From: Streptococcus vicugnae
Lineage (GTDB): Bacteria > Bacillota > Bacilli > Lactobacillales > Streptococcaceae
Length of the DNA: 64,000 nucleotides
Reading direction: 5' to 3'
Assembly (NCBI RefSeq): GCF_016461705.1
Contig: NZ_JAEMHW010000004.1
Location: 1-64,000, forward strand
The notes below the pieces were generated by a model that ran no database searches, was not told the origin of the DNA, and saw only the letters and a program-made list of their open reading frames with translations. Of the stretch, positions 25,280 to 33,196 are shown one piece after another (position 1 is the first letter of the stretch; each line of letters begins with the position of its first letter). The translations under genes and the position numbers were made by a program.

Positions 25280-26005
25280 ATGTTAAAAATTGAAAATGTC
25301 ACAGGTGGATACATTAATATCCCTGTTTTAAAAAATATTTCATTTGAAGTTTCTGATGGTGAGTTAGTTGGTTTGATTGGACTTAATGGTGCAGGAAAAT
25401 CAACAACTATTAATGAAATTATCGGACTTTTGACACCATATCAAGGACAAATTACTTTGGATGGTTTGACTTTGGCTGATAATCAAGCAGACTATCGTAA
25501 AAAAATTGGTTTTATTCCTGAAACACCAAGTCTATATGAAGAGTTGACTCTGCGTGAGCATCTAGAGACGGTTGCTATGGCTTATGATCTTGACTTTGAA
25601 CAAGCAATGGCGCGTGCAAAAGAATTATTAGAGCTTTTTCGTTTATCTGATAAATTGGATTGGTTTCCGATTAATTTTTCAAAAGGGATGAAGCAAAAGG
25701 TTATGATTGTTTGTGCCTTTATGATTGATCCTCATTTGTTTATCGTTGATGAACCATTTTTGGGACTAGATCCTTTGGCGATTTCTGATTTGACGGATTT
25801 GTTAGCGCAAGAAAAGGCTAAAGGAAAAGCTATCTTGATGTCAACACACGTTTTAGATGCTGCTGAAAAAATGTGTGACCGTTTTGTGATTTTGCATCAT
25901 GGTCAAGTGCGTGCTATGGGAAATTTGGCTGAATTGCGTCAAGCTTTTGGTCAGCCAGATGCTAGTCTAAATGACATTTATATGGCTTTAACTAAAGAGG
26001 GATAG
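25280..26005 (+). CDS. ecsA: ABC transporter ATP-binding protein EcsA
   Basis: ATPase of the EcsAB exporter-like transporter, linked to secretion and peptide-pheromone processing in Firmicutes. 241 aa with Walker A GLNGAGKST (about 37-45), an atypical signature NFSKGMKQK, as usual in EcsA, and Walker B LFIVDEPFLGLDP. It is followed 2 bp later by ecsB. The substrate is unknown. Confidence 0.93.
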   Translation: MLKIENVTGGYINIPVLKNISFEVSDGELVGLIGLNGAGKSTTINEIIGLLTPYQGQITLDGLTLADNQADYRKKIGFIPETPSLYEELTLREHLETVAMAYDLDFEQAMARAKELLELFRLSDKLDWFPINFSKGMKQKVMIVCAFMIDPHLFIVDEPFLGLDPLAISDLTDLLAQEKAKGKAILMSTHVLDAAEKMCDRFVILHHGQVRAMGNLAELRQAFGQPDASLNDIYMALTKEG

Positions 26006-26007
26006 AG

Positions 26008-27042
26008 ATGAAAGAAGTTTTTCTTAAACGACGTAGTCTTTTTTTAGGGCAATGTCTGAAATACTTACGTTATGTATTGAATGATCATTTTGTACTGGTT
26101 TTGTTGTTTTTATCAGGGTTCTTAATGGTCCAATACGGGGAATTGCTAAAACATTTTCCAAAGCAGACAACCTGGATTGACGTGATTCTGGTAATTGTGA
26201 CAGTTCTTCTGCTTAGTCTTGGGAGAATTGCGACTTATATTGAAGCGCCAGATAAGTTATTTTACCTGCCTAAGGAAGAAGAAGTGGTTGCTTGGATTCA
26301 TCTGGCAAGAATTCGTTCTTTTGGAATTTGGGCATTTTTACAAACGGCTGTTTTGCTACTTTTAGCACCAATTTTCTTTAAGTTGGGCGTAACAGTGCCA
26401 GTTTTTGCTGCACTTTTGTTAGTGCTGATTGGTATTAAGTGGTTTATCATGCTGAGAAAAGAAAAAGTCTTTTTTAGAGATGGATATTTTTCTTGGGAGG
26501 CGGCGATTACTTATGAAAATAAGCGCCGTCAAGCTATCTTAAAATTCTTTGCTCTCTTTACAACAGTTAAAGGAATTTCTGCTAGTGTCAAACAACGCGC
26601 TTACTTAGATAAGATTCTTGGTTTGGTTAAGAAGCGTCATGATAAAACTTGGTCAAATTTATATTTGCGAGCTTTCCTTCGAAGTTCGGATTATTTAGCA
26701 CTGACCTTACGTTTGGTACTTCTAAGCATTTTAGCCTTGGTTGTTATTCCGAATCATTTAGTAGCAGCAGGGCTTGCTTTGATTTTTAATTATCTCTTAC
26801 TCTTTCAGTTATTAGGACTTGGTAGACATTTTGAATATCAATATTTAACACGCTTATACCCTATTTCAGAAATGCAGAAAATGGCTAATTTAAAAGCTTT
26901 ATTGAAACGTTTGTCTTATTTGATTTGTATGATTGAATTGTTGCTATGCTTTTCTTTGAAAGCAGCAGGGCTTCTTATTTTGATTACAATAATTGTTACA
27001 GAATGTTATCTTCCTTACAAAATTGCGAAGATGATTGACTAG
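26008..27042 (+). CDS. ecsB: ABC transporter permease EcsB
   Basis: Membrane partner of EcsA, 344 aa, with paired hydrophobic segments near the N-terminus (about 30-75 and 103-150) and the C-terminus (about 230-330) around a charged cytoplasmic middle region. It starts 2 bp after ecsA. The ecsA-ecsB-ccrZ-trmB order supports the assignment better than sequence motifs, which are few in this family. Confidence 0.9.
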   Translation: MKEVFLKRRSLFLGQCLKYLRYVLNDHFVLVLLFLSGFLMVQYGELLKHFPKQTTWIDVILVIVTVLLLSLGRIATYIEAPDKLFYLPKEEEVVAWIHLARIRSFGIWAFLQTAVLLLLAPIFFKLGVTVPVFAALLLVLIGIKWFIMLRKEKVFFRDGYFSWEAAITYENKRRQAILKFFALFTTVKGISASVKQRAYLDKILGLVKKRHDKTWSNLYLRAFLRSSDYLALTLRLVLLSILALVVIPNHLVAAGLALIFNYLLLFQLLGLGRHFEYQYLTRLYPISEMQKMANLKALLKRLSYLICMIELLLCFSLKAAGLLILITIIVTECYLPYKIAKMID

Positions 27043-27111
27043 GAACTGTAAAACAAGTAAAATAAAAAGTGACGAATCGTATTATATAGGAAAGAAAAGG
27101 AGGGCAGACAG

Positions 27112-27909
27112 GTGACAACAGTATCAGATCAGGAATTGACAATGGCACCACTTCGAGGTAAAAGTGGTAAAGCCTTTATTGGTCAATATCCAAACGGTGA
27201 AAAAATCTTTATCAAGTTTAACACGACACCAATTTTACCAGCTCTTGCTAAAGAGCAGATTGCTCCGCAATTATTGTGGGTGCGACGTACAGGTAATGGC
27301 GATACAATGAGTGCACAGGAATGGCTTGATGGAAGAATTTTGACTAAAGAGGATATGGGTAGTAAACAAATTGTCCATATTCTTTTGCGTTTACACAAGT
27401 CACGACCATTGGTTAACCAATTACTACAGTTAAACTATAAGATTGAAAATCCATATGATTTATTGGTTGACTGGGAAAAAAATGCACCATTGCAAATTCG
27501 TGAAAATACTTATTTGCAAGGTATTGTAAAAGAATTAAAACGTAGCTTGCCAGAATTTCGTTCTGAAGTTGCGACCATTGTACATGGAGATATCAAGCAC
27601 AGTAACTGGGTCATTACAACAAGTGGTATGATTTATCTTGTTGACTGGGATTCTGTTCGTTTGACAGATCGAATGTACGACGTAGCCTTTCTTTTGAGTC
27701 ACTATATTCCTTACACACGTTGGGGTGAGTGGTTGAATTATTATGGCTATAAAGACAATGAAAAAGTACGCAGTAAAGTTGCTTGGTACGGACAATTTTC
27801 ATATCTTTCACAAATTTTGAAATGCTTTGATAAGCGAGATATGGAACATGTCAACCAAGAAATTTACGGCTTACGAAAATTTAGGGAGTTAGTTAGTAAA
27901 AAGAAATAA
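27112..27909 (+). CDS. ccrZ: Cell-cycle regulator CcrZ (phosphotransferase fold)
   Basis: A 265-aa aminoglycoside/choline-kinase-like protein. The S. pneumoniae protein of the same locus works at the division site with FtsZ and promotes DnaA-driven replication initiation, with ribose-type sugar phosphorylation suggested. The catalytic loop is [12 protein letters not shown] (Asp and Asn of HGDxxxxN, near 162-173) and the metal motif is [14 protein letters not shown] start with AAAGGAGGG. It overlaps trmB by one base. Confidence 0.92.
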   Translation: MTTVSDQELTMAPLRGKSGKAFIGQYPNGEKIFIKFNTTPILPALAKEQIAPQLLWVRRTGNGDTMSAQEWLDGRILTKEDMGSKQIVHILLRLHKSRPLVNQLLQLNYKIENPYDLLVDWEKNAPLQIRENTYLQGIVKELKRSLPEFRSEVATIVHGDIKHSNWVITTSGMIYLVDWDSVRLTDRMYDVAFLLSHYIPYTRWGEWLNYYGYKDNEKVRSKVAWYGQFSYLSQILKCFDKRDMEHVNQEIYGLRKFRELVSKKK

Positions 27910-28547
27910 TGCGAGTTAGAAAACGTAAGGGTGCTGAGGAGCACTTAGAAAATAACCCACACTATGTTATCTTAAATCCAGAAGAAGCAAAAGGTCATTG
28001 GCGTGAAGTCTTTGGTAATGATAACCCAATCCACATCGAAGTTGGTTCAGGAAAAGGAGCATTCATTACAGGAATGGCTTTGCAAAATCCAGATATTAAC
28101 TATATCGGAATTGACATTCAAGTATCAGTACTTAGCTACGCTTTGGATAAAGTTTTAGATAGTCAAGCACCAAATGTTCGTTTGTTGCTAGTTGATGGTT
28201 CTGATTTGACAAATTATTTTGCTGACGGCGAGATTGATTTGATGTATTTGAATTTCTCAGATCCATGGCCTAAAAAACGTCATGAAAAACGTCGTTTGAC
28301 TTATAAAACATTTTTAGATACTTATCGTCAAATTTTACCGGAACATGGTGAAATTCACTTTAAAACCGATAACCGTGGTTTGTTTGAATACAGTTTGGCA
28401 AGCTTCTCACAATATGGCATGATTTTAAAACAAGTTTGGTTAGACTTACATGCTAGTGATTTTGAAGGAAATGTCATGACTGAATATGAAGAGAAATTTT
28501 CTAAAAAAGGTCAAGTCATTTATCGTGTGGAAGCACAGTTTCAGTAA
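27909..28547 (+). CDS. trmB: tRNA (guanine-46-N7)-methyltransferase TrmB
   Basis: Makes m7G46 in the tRNA variable loop with S-adenosylmethionine. 212 aa with the SAM motif [11 protein letters not shown] (near 41-51), GIDIQVSVL, and the family signature [16 protein letters not shown]. The start codon overlaps the ccrZ stop (taATG). A tRNA-like sequence follows 45 bp downstream. Confidence 0.96.
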   Translation: MRVRKRKGAEEHLENNPHYVILNPEEAKGHWREVFGNDNPIHIEVGSGKGAFITGMALQNPDINYIGIDIQVSVLSYALDKVLDSQAPNVRLLLVDGSDLTNYFADGEIDLMYLNFSDPWPKKRHEKRRLTYKTFLDTYRQILPEHGEIHFKTDNRGLFEYSLASFSQYGMILKQVWLDLHASDFEGNVMTEYEEKFSKKGQVIYRVEAQFQ

Positions 28548-28563
28548 ACAGCTAATGTTAGCA

Positions 28564-28592
28564 AAAAGAAGTTAGGCGACTAATCTTCTTTT
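28564..28592 (+). terminator. Terminator of trmB
   Basis: AAAAGAAGTTAG / CTAATCTTCTTTT hairpin (one bulged A, loop GCGA). It ends directly at the first base of the tRNA-like element. Confidence 0.85.
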
Positions 28593-28661
28593 GGAGAGGT
28601 ACTTAGTGGATAGGTGTAAGAAATGCTTAGGCTTTTAGGGGTTCGATTCCCTTCCTCTCCT
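28593..28661 (+). ncRNA. tRNA-like sequence with a shortened anticodon arm
   Basis: The acceptor stem GGAGAGG (28593-28599) / CCTCTCC (28654-28660) is perfect, and the T arm is AGGGG-TTCGATT-CCCTT (28637-28653). A D arm CTTA / TAAG (28602-28620) with an 11-nt loop is possible. Only 16 nt remain for the anticodon arm plus variable loop, where a tRNA needs about 21-22, so the whole is 68 nt plus a T discriminator and no encoded CCA. It is either a decayed tRNA or a tRNA mimic. No promoter is visible between the trmB terminator and this element. Confidence 0.6.
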
Positions 28662-28679
28662 TACACAATTGAATATAAT

Positions 28680-28732
28680 AAAACGTCCTTTGGTTTTGAA
28701 AACAAGTTCAACTGTTTTTTGGGGCGTTTTTT
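28680..28732 (+). terminator. Terminator after the tRNA-like sequence
   Basis: AAAACGTCC pairs with GGGGCGTTTT around a partly paired AT-rich loop, then a T-run. The remainder up to 28885 holds a TTGTCA -35-like box (28752-28757) but no convincing -10; the promoter of the downstream operon is not clear. Confidence 0.75.
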
Positions 28733-28885
28733 GCATCTTTAAAGATTTTAATTGTCAAGTAATATAAAATCAATTGCATTATGAAAAGGAAAACTCACTA
28801 GAGTTAATGGTGGTATGTTGTTAGAAAACGTTATTTAGGTGATATTAGCAAGTGATTTAGAGCTTGCTTAGAATAGTGAGGCTGT

Positions 28886-29911
28886 ATGCTTTTAGGTAGA
28901 GTAAAAGAATTATTATATAAGTATCAAGGCTGGTTGACCTATCTTGGGGCTTTAATCGCTTTTAACTTGATGCTTAATTTGGCTTATGATGAGATTGTAG
29001 TTAACCATGAAAATCCTGTAAAGTTAATTGTTTCGATTGTTGTATTGGGTGTAGTTATATTCGCCTCTTATATAGGTCGAAGACGGCACATGTTGTCCTA
29101 CTTTATTCTTGAAAGTTCTGATGACATCAATATGTATGCTCTTGATTTGAATTATCGTTTTATGGCTATCAATCGAAATGATATTCGTCTGATGCAAGAA
29201 ATCTTTAAATTCACTCCAAAGATTGGTGATTGTCCGCTACGGCATTTAGATGCTGAAAGATCAGCAGAGCTAAAAGCTAATGTCGATAGAGCACTGAAAG
29301 GTGAGACTTTTACGTCCTTAGATACTATCGAATATGATGGTAAGACACTTTATTGGCAAAATATGTTTTCACCGATTTATAATCGTCGCAAGAAAATTAT
29401 TGGAGCTTTTTCAATCGTTGTCGATGTCACCGAGCAGCGCAAACAAGAATTAGCAATGCAAAAGATGGCTTATGAGGATGTTTTAACTCAGGTCCATAAC
29501 CGCCGTTATATCGAGCTTGCTTTTGACGAATGTGTTCTTAACAAGACTGAAGAGATTACGGTTATCATGTCTGATTTGAATAAATTTAAAGAGGCTAATG
29601 ACATTTATGGTCATGCTCGTGGGGACCAGATTTTAATTGAATATGGTGAGTTATTAACTAAGGTTATGCCAGAAAATGCTGTAGTTGCACGGCTTGGTGG
29701 TGATGAATTTGCAGTTTTACTTTCGGGGGTTACGAAACAACAGGCAGATTTTTTGATCAATCTTGTTAAGATTGAGATGATGGTAAAAGATATGCCTGTA
29801 ACGGCTTCGCTCGGTTCCTATACAGATTCTTATGAAGCACATAAGACATTTGTTGATTTTTGTGCATGTGCTGATGAGAGAATGTATCGTGATAAAAATC
29901 AGAAAGGATAA
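28886..29911 (+). CDS. Membrane PAS-GGDEF diguanylate cyclase
   Basis: Predicted to make cyclic di-GMP from two GTP. 341 aa: two N-terminal membrane helices (about 16-34 and 46-64), a PAS-like sensor domain (about 75-183, with the closing VVDVTEQRKQ), then the GGDEF domain (190-341). The active-site motif GGDEF is intact at 271-275, as are SDLNKFKEAND (229-239) and the metal-binding aspartates. The product-inhibition I-site RxxD is absent: the equivalent position reads MPEN (261-264). It is the first gene of the four-gene operon; SD GTGAGG is weak. GGDEF proteins are rare in Streptococcus. Confidence 0.92.
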   Translation: MLLGRVKELLYKYQGWLTYLGALIAFNLMLNLAYDEIVVNHENPVKLIVSIVVLGVVIFASYIGRRRHMLSYFILESSDDINMYALDLNYRFMAINRNDIRLMQEIFKFTPKIGDCPLRHLDAERSAELKANVDRALKGETFTSLDTIEYDGKTLYWQNMFSPIYNRRKKIIGAFSIVVDVTEQRKQELAMQKMAYEDVLTQVHNRRYIELAFDECVLNKTEEITVIMSDLNKFKEANDIYGHARGDQILIEYGELLTKVMPENAVVARLGGDEFAVLLSGVTKQQADFLINLVKIEMMVKDMPVTASLGSYTDSYEAHKTFVDFCACADERMYRDKNQKG

Positions 29912-29916
29912 GGCTT

Positions 29917-30984
29917 ATGATCTATCAAGATCTTGTTATTGTTATTCCTGCCTTTGAACCTGATCATCGTATGTTAGAGTTATTGAGAGATATTCGATTA
30001 CGAGAAGATAAACCTTTTGAAATTGTTCTTGTCGATGATGGCAGTGGACCAGATTATAAAGCTCTATTTGATGAAGCTAAAGAAAAATATGCTTGTCATT
30101 TATTGACGCATTCTGAAAATAAAGGTAAGGGTCGAGCTTTAAAAACAGCCATCTCATACATTATTGAACATTTACCACAAGCTAAAGGTATTGTAACCAT
30201 TGATTCAGATGGTCAACACACTTATGAAGATACCCTAAAATGTCTAGATGAGTTTTTAAAATATCCAGAGAGCTTAGTGCTTGGGGTTAGAAAATTCGAA
30301 AACTCTGTTCCGCTTCGTAGTAAATTTGGTAATTTATTGACTCGTGATGTTTTAGATGCTTTTACTGGTATGAAGGTTTCTGATACTCAAACTGGTCTTC
30401 GTGTCTTACCAGCTAGCTGGTTAGAAAGAATGCTCGGGGTCGAGGGGGAACGTTATGAATTTGAGATGAATATGCTTTTAGCGGCTAAAGAAGGTGGTAT
30501 TCCTATTCGTGAAGTCGGTATTGCGACTATCTATCTTGATGAAAATCAATCTTCACACTTTGATGTTATTCGTGATTCACTTCGCATTTATAAGGTATTC
30601 TTTAAGTATATTTTTTCATCACTATTCTCATTCTTAGTAGATATTGTTGCTTTTACGATTTTGATTTCACTCTTTAATGGTCTCAGTCTCAGTGCGGTAA
30701 CCCTTGCTTCGGTTTTAGCACGTGCCATTTCATCAGTTGTGAATTATATTTTAAATCACAAGGTTGTTTTCAAGAAGGGTAAGGCAAGTAGTGCGGTTAA
30801 GTATTTTATCTTGGTTGTTGTACAAATCATGTTATCAAGTCTTTTGGTAACCCTTGTCGGAAATGCTTTGACAGCTGTTCCAATCTCAATTGTGAAAATT
30901 GTTGTTGATGGGGCACTCTTCTTCGTTAGCTATTTTGTTCAAAAGCACTTAGTCTTTAGTGGAGGTGGAAATGAAGAAGCTTAA
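29917..30984 (+). CDS. GT2 glycosyltransferase fused to a GtrA-like membrane domain
   Basis: 355 aa. The N-terminal GT-A domain (1-220) of the dolichyl-phosphate-sugar synthase type has LVDDGSG (38-44) and the DxD-like TIDSDGQH (94-101). The C-terminal part (about 228-350) has four membrane helices of the GtrA/flippase type, with the conserved NYILNHKVVF. It is expected to make or move a polyprenyl-phosphate-linked sugar, possibly as donor for modifying the polymer. It starts 5 bp after the cyclase and overlaps the next gene by 14 bp. Confidence 0.88.
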   Translation: MIYQDLVIVIPAFEPDHRMLELLRDIRLREDKPFEIVLVDDGSGPDYKALFDEAKEKYACHLLTHSENKGKGRALKTAISYIIEHLPQAKGIVTIDSDGQHTYEDTLKCLDEFLKYPESLVLGVRKFENSVPLRSKFGNLLTRDVLDAFTGMKVSDTQTGLRVLPASWLERMLGVEGERYEFEMNMLLAAKEGGIPIREVGIATIYLDENQSSHFDVIRDSLRIYKVFFKYIFSSLFSFLVDIVAFTILISLFNGLSLSAVTLASVLARAISSVVNYILNHKVVFKKGKASSAVKYFILVVVQIMLSSLLVTLVGNALTAVPISIVKIVVDGALFFVSYFVQKHLVFSGGGNEEA

Positions 30985-33196
30985 AAACTTACTGTATATT
31001 GCCGCCTTTCTCACCACAATCTTTTACTTGACTTGGCGCTTGCTAGCAACAATTCCGTGGCATGATTCTTGGTTTGCTTTGATTTTTGGTCTGCTATTGT
31101 GGCTGAGTGAAGTGGTTTCGGCGATTACAGGTTATATTCTGATTTTAAACAAGCAGAAGAATTTTGAACTGGAAAAACCAGAGATTTCTTATGACCGTTA
31201 TCCTGATGTTGATGTCTTGATTGCCACGCATAATGAAGACCCTGATTTGCTTTACAAGACCATTAATGCCTGTACTTACTTAGATTATCCTGACAAATCA
31301 AAGGTTCGCATCTTTGTCTGTGATGATACCAATCGTCCAGCAGTTGCTAAAATCGCAGAAGAACTTGGTGTTGGTTATTTTGGTTTATCTGATAATAAAG
31401 ATGCCAAATCAGGAAACTATAATAATGCGCTTAGCAAAACATCAGCTCCGCTTGTGGCAACTTTTGATGCGGATATGATTCCATACCGTGAATTTTTGAT
31501 GGAAGCTGTGCCATATTTCATTGAGCAGGTTGAAGCTTACGAAAGAGGCGATCATTATGACAAGCCAAAAATTGGGTTGATTCAAACTCCACAAAGCTTT
31601 TACAATGCGGATATTTTCCAATACAATCTTTTCTCAGAAGAAACTTTGCCGAATGAACAAGATTTCTTCTCAAAAGAAATCAACGTTTTTAACAATGCGC
31701 GTGGTGCAGCGGTTTATACTGGGTCTAATACAGTTATTTTTCGTAAGGCTATTGAAGATGTTGGTGGATTTCCGACAGATACCATTACTGAGGATTTTGA
31801 ACTTGGTGTTCGAATGAATGCAGCAGGTTACGTCAATTATTCAACTAAAAATCCAATGGCTAGTGGTTTAACGCCAACTGACTTAAAGAGTGTTATCAAA
31901 CAGCGCGTTCGTTGGGGACGTGGGGTTATCAGAAGTAGTTATAACATGAATGTCTTCTTCAATAAAAATTTGACGAAGGGGCAACGTTTGGTTTATATCA
32001 ATGGTTATCTTTATTGGTGGTCATTCTTTAGACGTTTGTTATATATCTTGGCTCCGATTTTGTACACTGTCTTTCATGTGCGTGTTGTAGTGTCAAATAT
32101 TTGGTTGCTCTTCTTTTTCTGGTTGCCAAGTTACGCCTTGACACGTTTATCAATGCGTGAAGTTTCAAAAGACTATCGAACACAAGTATGGGGTGAAATT
32201 GTTGAAACGATTTTTGCACCGTATTTGGTCATTCCTTTGATGATGGAATCCTTTGGGATTAGTGAAAAGAAATTTAAGGTTACTCGAAAAGGAAATGATT
32301 CTTCATGGACTTTGTACTTGTATGCTATTCCTTATGCGATTTTATGGCTGCTTGCTATGTATGGTCTAGTAACCTTTAACTATGGTAAATTTGGTTCGGA
32401 ACTTTTCTATGGTAGTATCATTAGTTTCTGGCTCTTTTATCACATTGTTAATTTGACATTTGCTATTTTCTGTGCGATTGGTCGTCCAATTTATCGATCA
32501 AGCGAACGTTTTATTGTTGATGAACCGATGACTATCGATGTTGATGGAGAGTCTTACCAAGTTAGGGTTTGTGATATTTCAGAAACAGGAATTTCCTTTA
32601 GCTCTAACTTGCCACTTTATTTACCAAAAACAAAAGAGATAACACTTCATTTGCAATCGCGAAATTATCGTGCGACTGCAAAAGGATATGTGGTTCGTGT
32701 TGTGGTGGGTGAAAATGGCTGGCGATATGGAGTGCAATTCACTGAGGTTGAACCAGCTGATATTCGTGAATTTTATCAATACATTTACGACCGTATCAAT
32801 CACAATTTGCCAACGCATAAGGATTCTTGGATGACAACTTGGGATGATTTGCTTGAAAACTTTAACCGACGTTTCCAAAGTAATGAACGTCCAGTTTCAG
32901 CATACGACCCAATTGCCTTACCAAAAGTGCGTCTAAATGAGGATGTTGAATACAACGGCATAAAACGTCAACTTAGAAAGACGAATTATTATTATATGAC
33001 TTTTTCTGGGCAATTAGAAAATCCGCGCAGAAAGCCAATAGTTGACTTTATCTATCATGACATGTTCTTCAAGCTTGCCTTTGTCTCTTACGATATTGAT
33101 AGAGATGAGTCACTCTACCAAGTGGTGAATCTTCCAACTCTGGAAAAATTACCTGCTTTTAAAGCTTTAGCAAATGAATGGAGGGAAAAAGTATGA
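30971..33196 (+). CDS. Cellulose-synthase-like processive GT2 with C-terminal PilZ domain
   Basis: Membrane polysaccharide synthase of the BcsA type, 741 aa. Helices lie near 8-27 and 35-58. The GT-A domain has the CDD substrate motif (117-119), DAD (166-168), the TED catalytic base (273-275) and QRVRW (311-315), followed by helices about 340-505. A PilZ domain (about 507-610) keeps both c-di-GMP motifs: RxxxR at 509-513 and DxSxxG at 535-540. A further 130-residue C-terminal region is not recognised. I start at 30971, which has GGAGGTGG; the frame opens at 30959. The polymer could be a beta-glucan; this is inferred from the family only. Confidence 0.92.
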   Translation: MKKLKNLLYIAAFLTTIFYLTWRLLATIPWHDSWFALIFGLLLWLSEVVSAITGYILILNKQKNFELEKPEISYDRYPDVDVLIATHNEDPDLLYKTINACTYLDYPDKSKVRIFVCDDTNRPAVAKIAEELGVGYFGLSDNKDAKSGNYNNALSKTSAPLVATFDADMIPYREFLMEAVPYFIEQVEAYERGDHYDKPKIGLIQTPQSFYNADIFQYNLFSEETLPNEQDFFSKEINVFNNARGAAVYTGSNTVIFRKAIEDVGGFPTDTITEDFELGVRMNAAGYVNYSTKNPMASGLTPTDLKSVIKQRVRWGRGVIRSSYNMNVFFNKNLTKGQRLVYINGYLYWWSFFRRLLYILAPILYTVFHVRVVVSNIWLLFFFWLPSYALTRLSMREVSKDYRTQVWGEIVETIFAPYLVIPLMMESFGISEKKFKVTRKGNDSSWTLYLYAIPYAILWLLAMYGLVTFNYGKFGSELFYGSIISFWLFYHIVNLTFAIFCAIGRPIYRSSERFIVDEPMTIDVDGESYQVRVCDISETGISFSSNLPLYLPKTKEITLHLQSRNYRATAKGYVVRVVVGENGWRYGVQFTEVEPADIREFYQYIYDRINHNLPTHKDSWMTTWDDLLENFNRRFQSNERPVSAYDPIALPKVRLNEDVEYNGIKRQLRKTNYYYMTFSGQLENPRRKPIVDFIYHDMFFKLAFVSYDIDRDESLYQVVNLPTLEKLPAFKALANEWREKV

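Noticed and set aside
28593..28661. Calling this a normal functional tRNA gene
   Set aside because: The interval between D arm and T arm is 5-6 nt too short for an anticodon arm with a variable loop, and no anticodon can be assigned safely.
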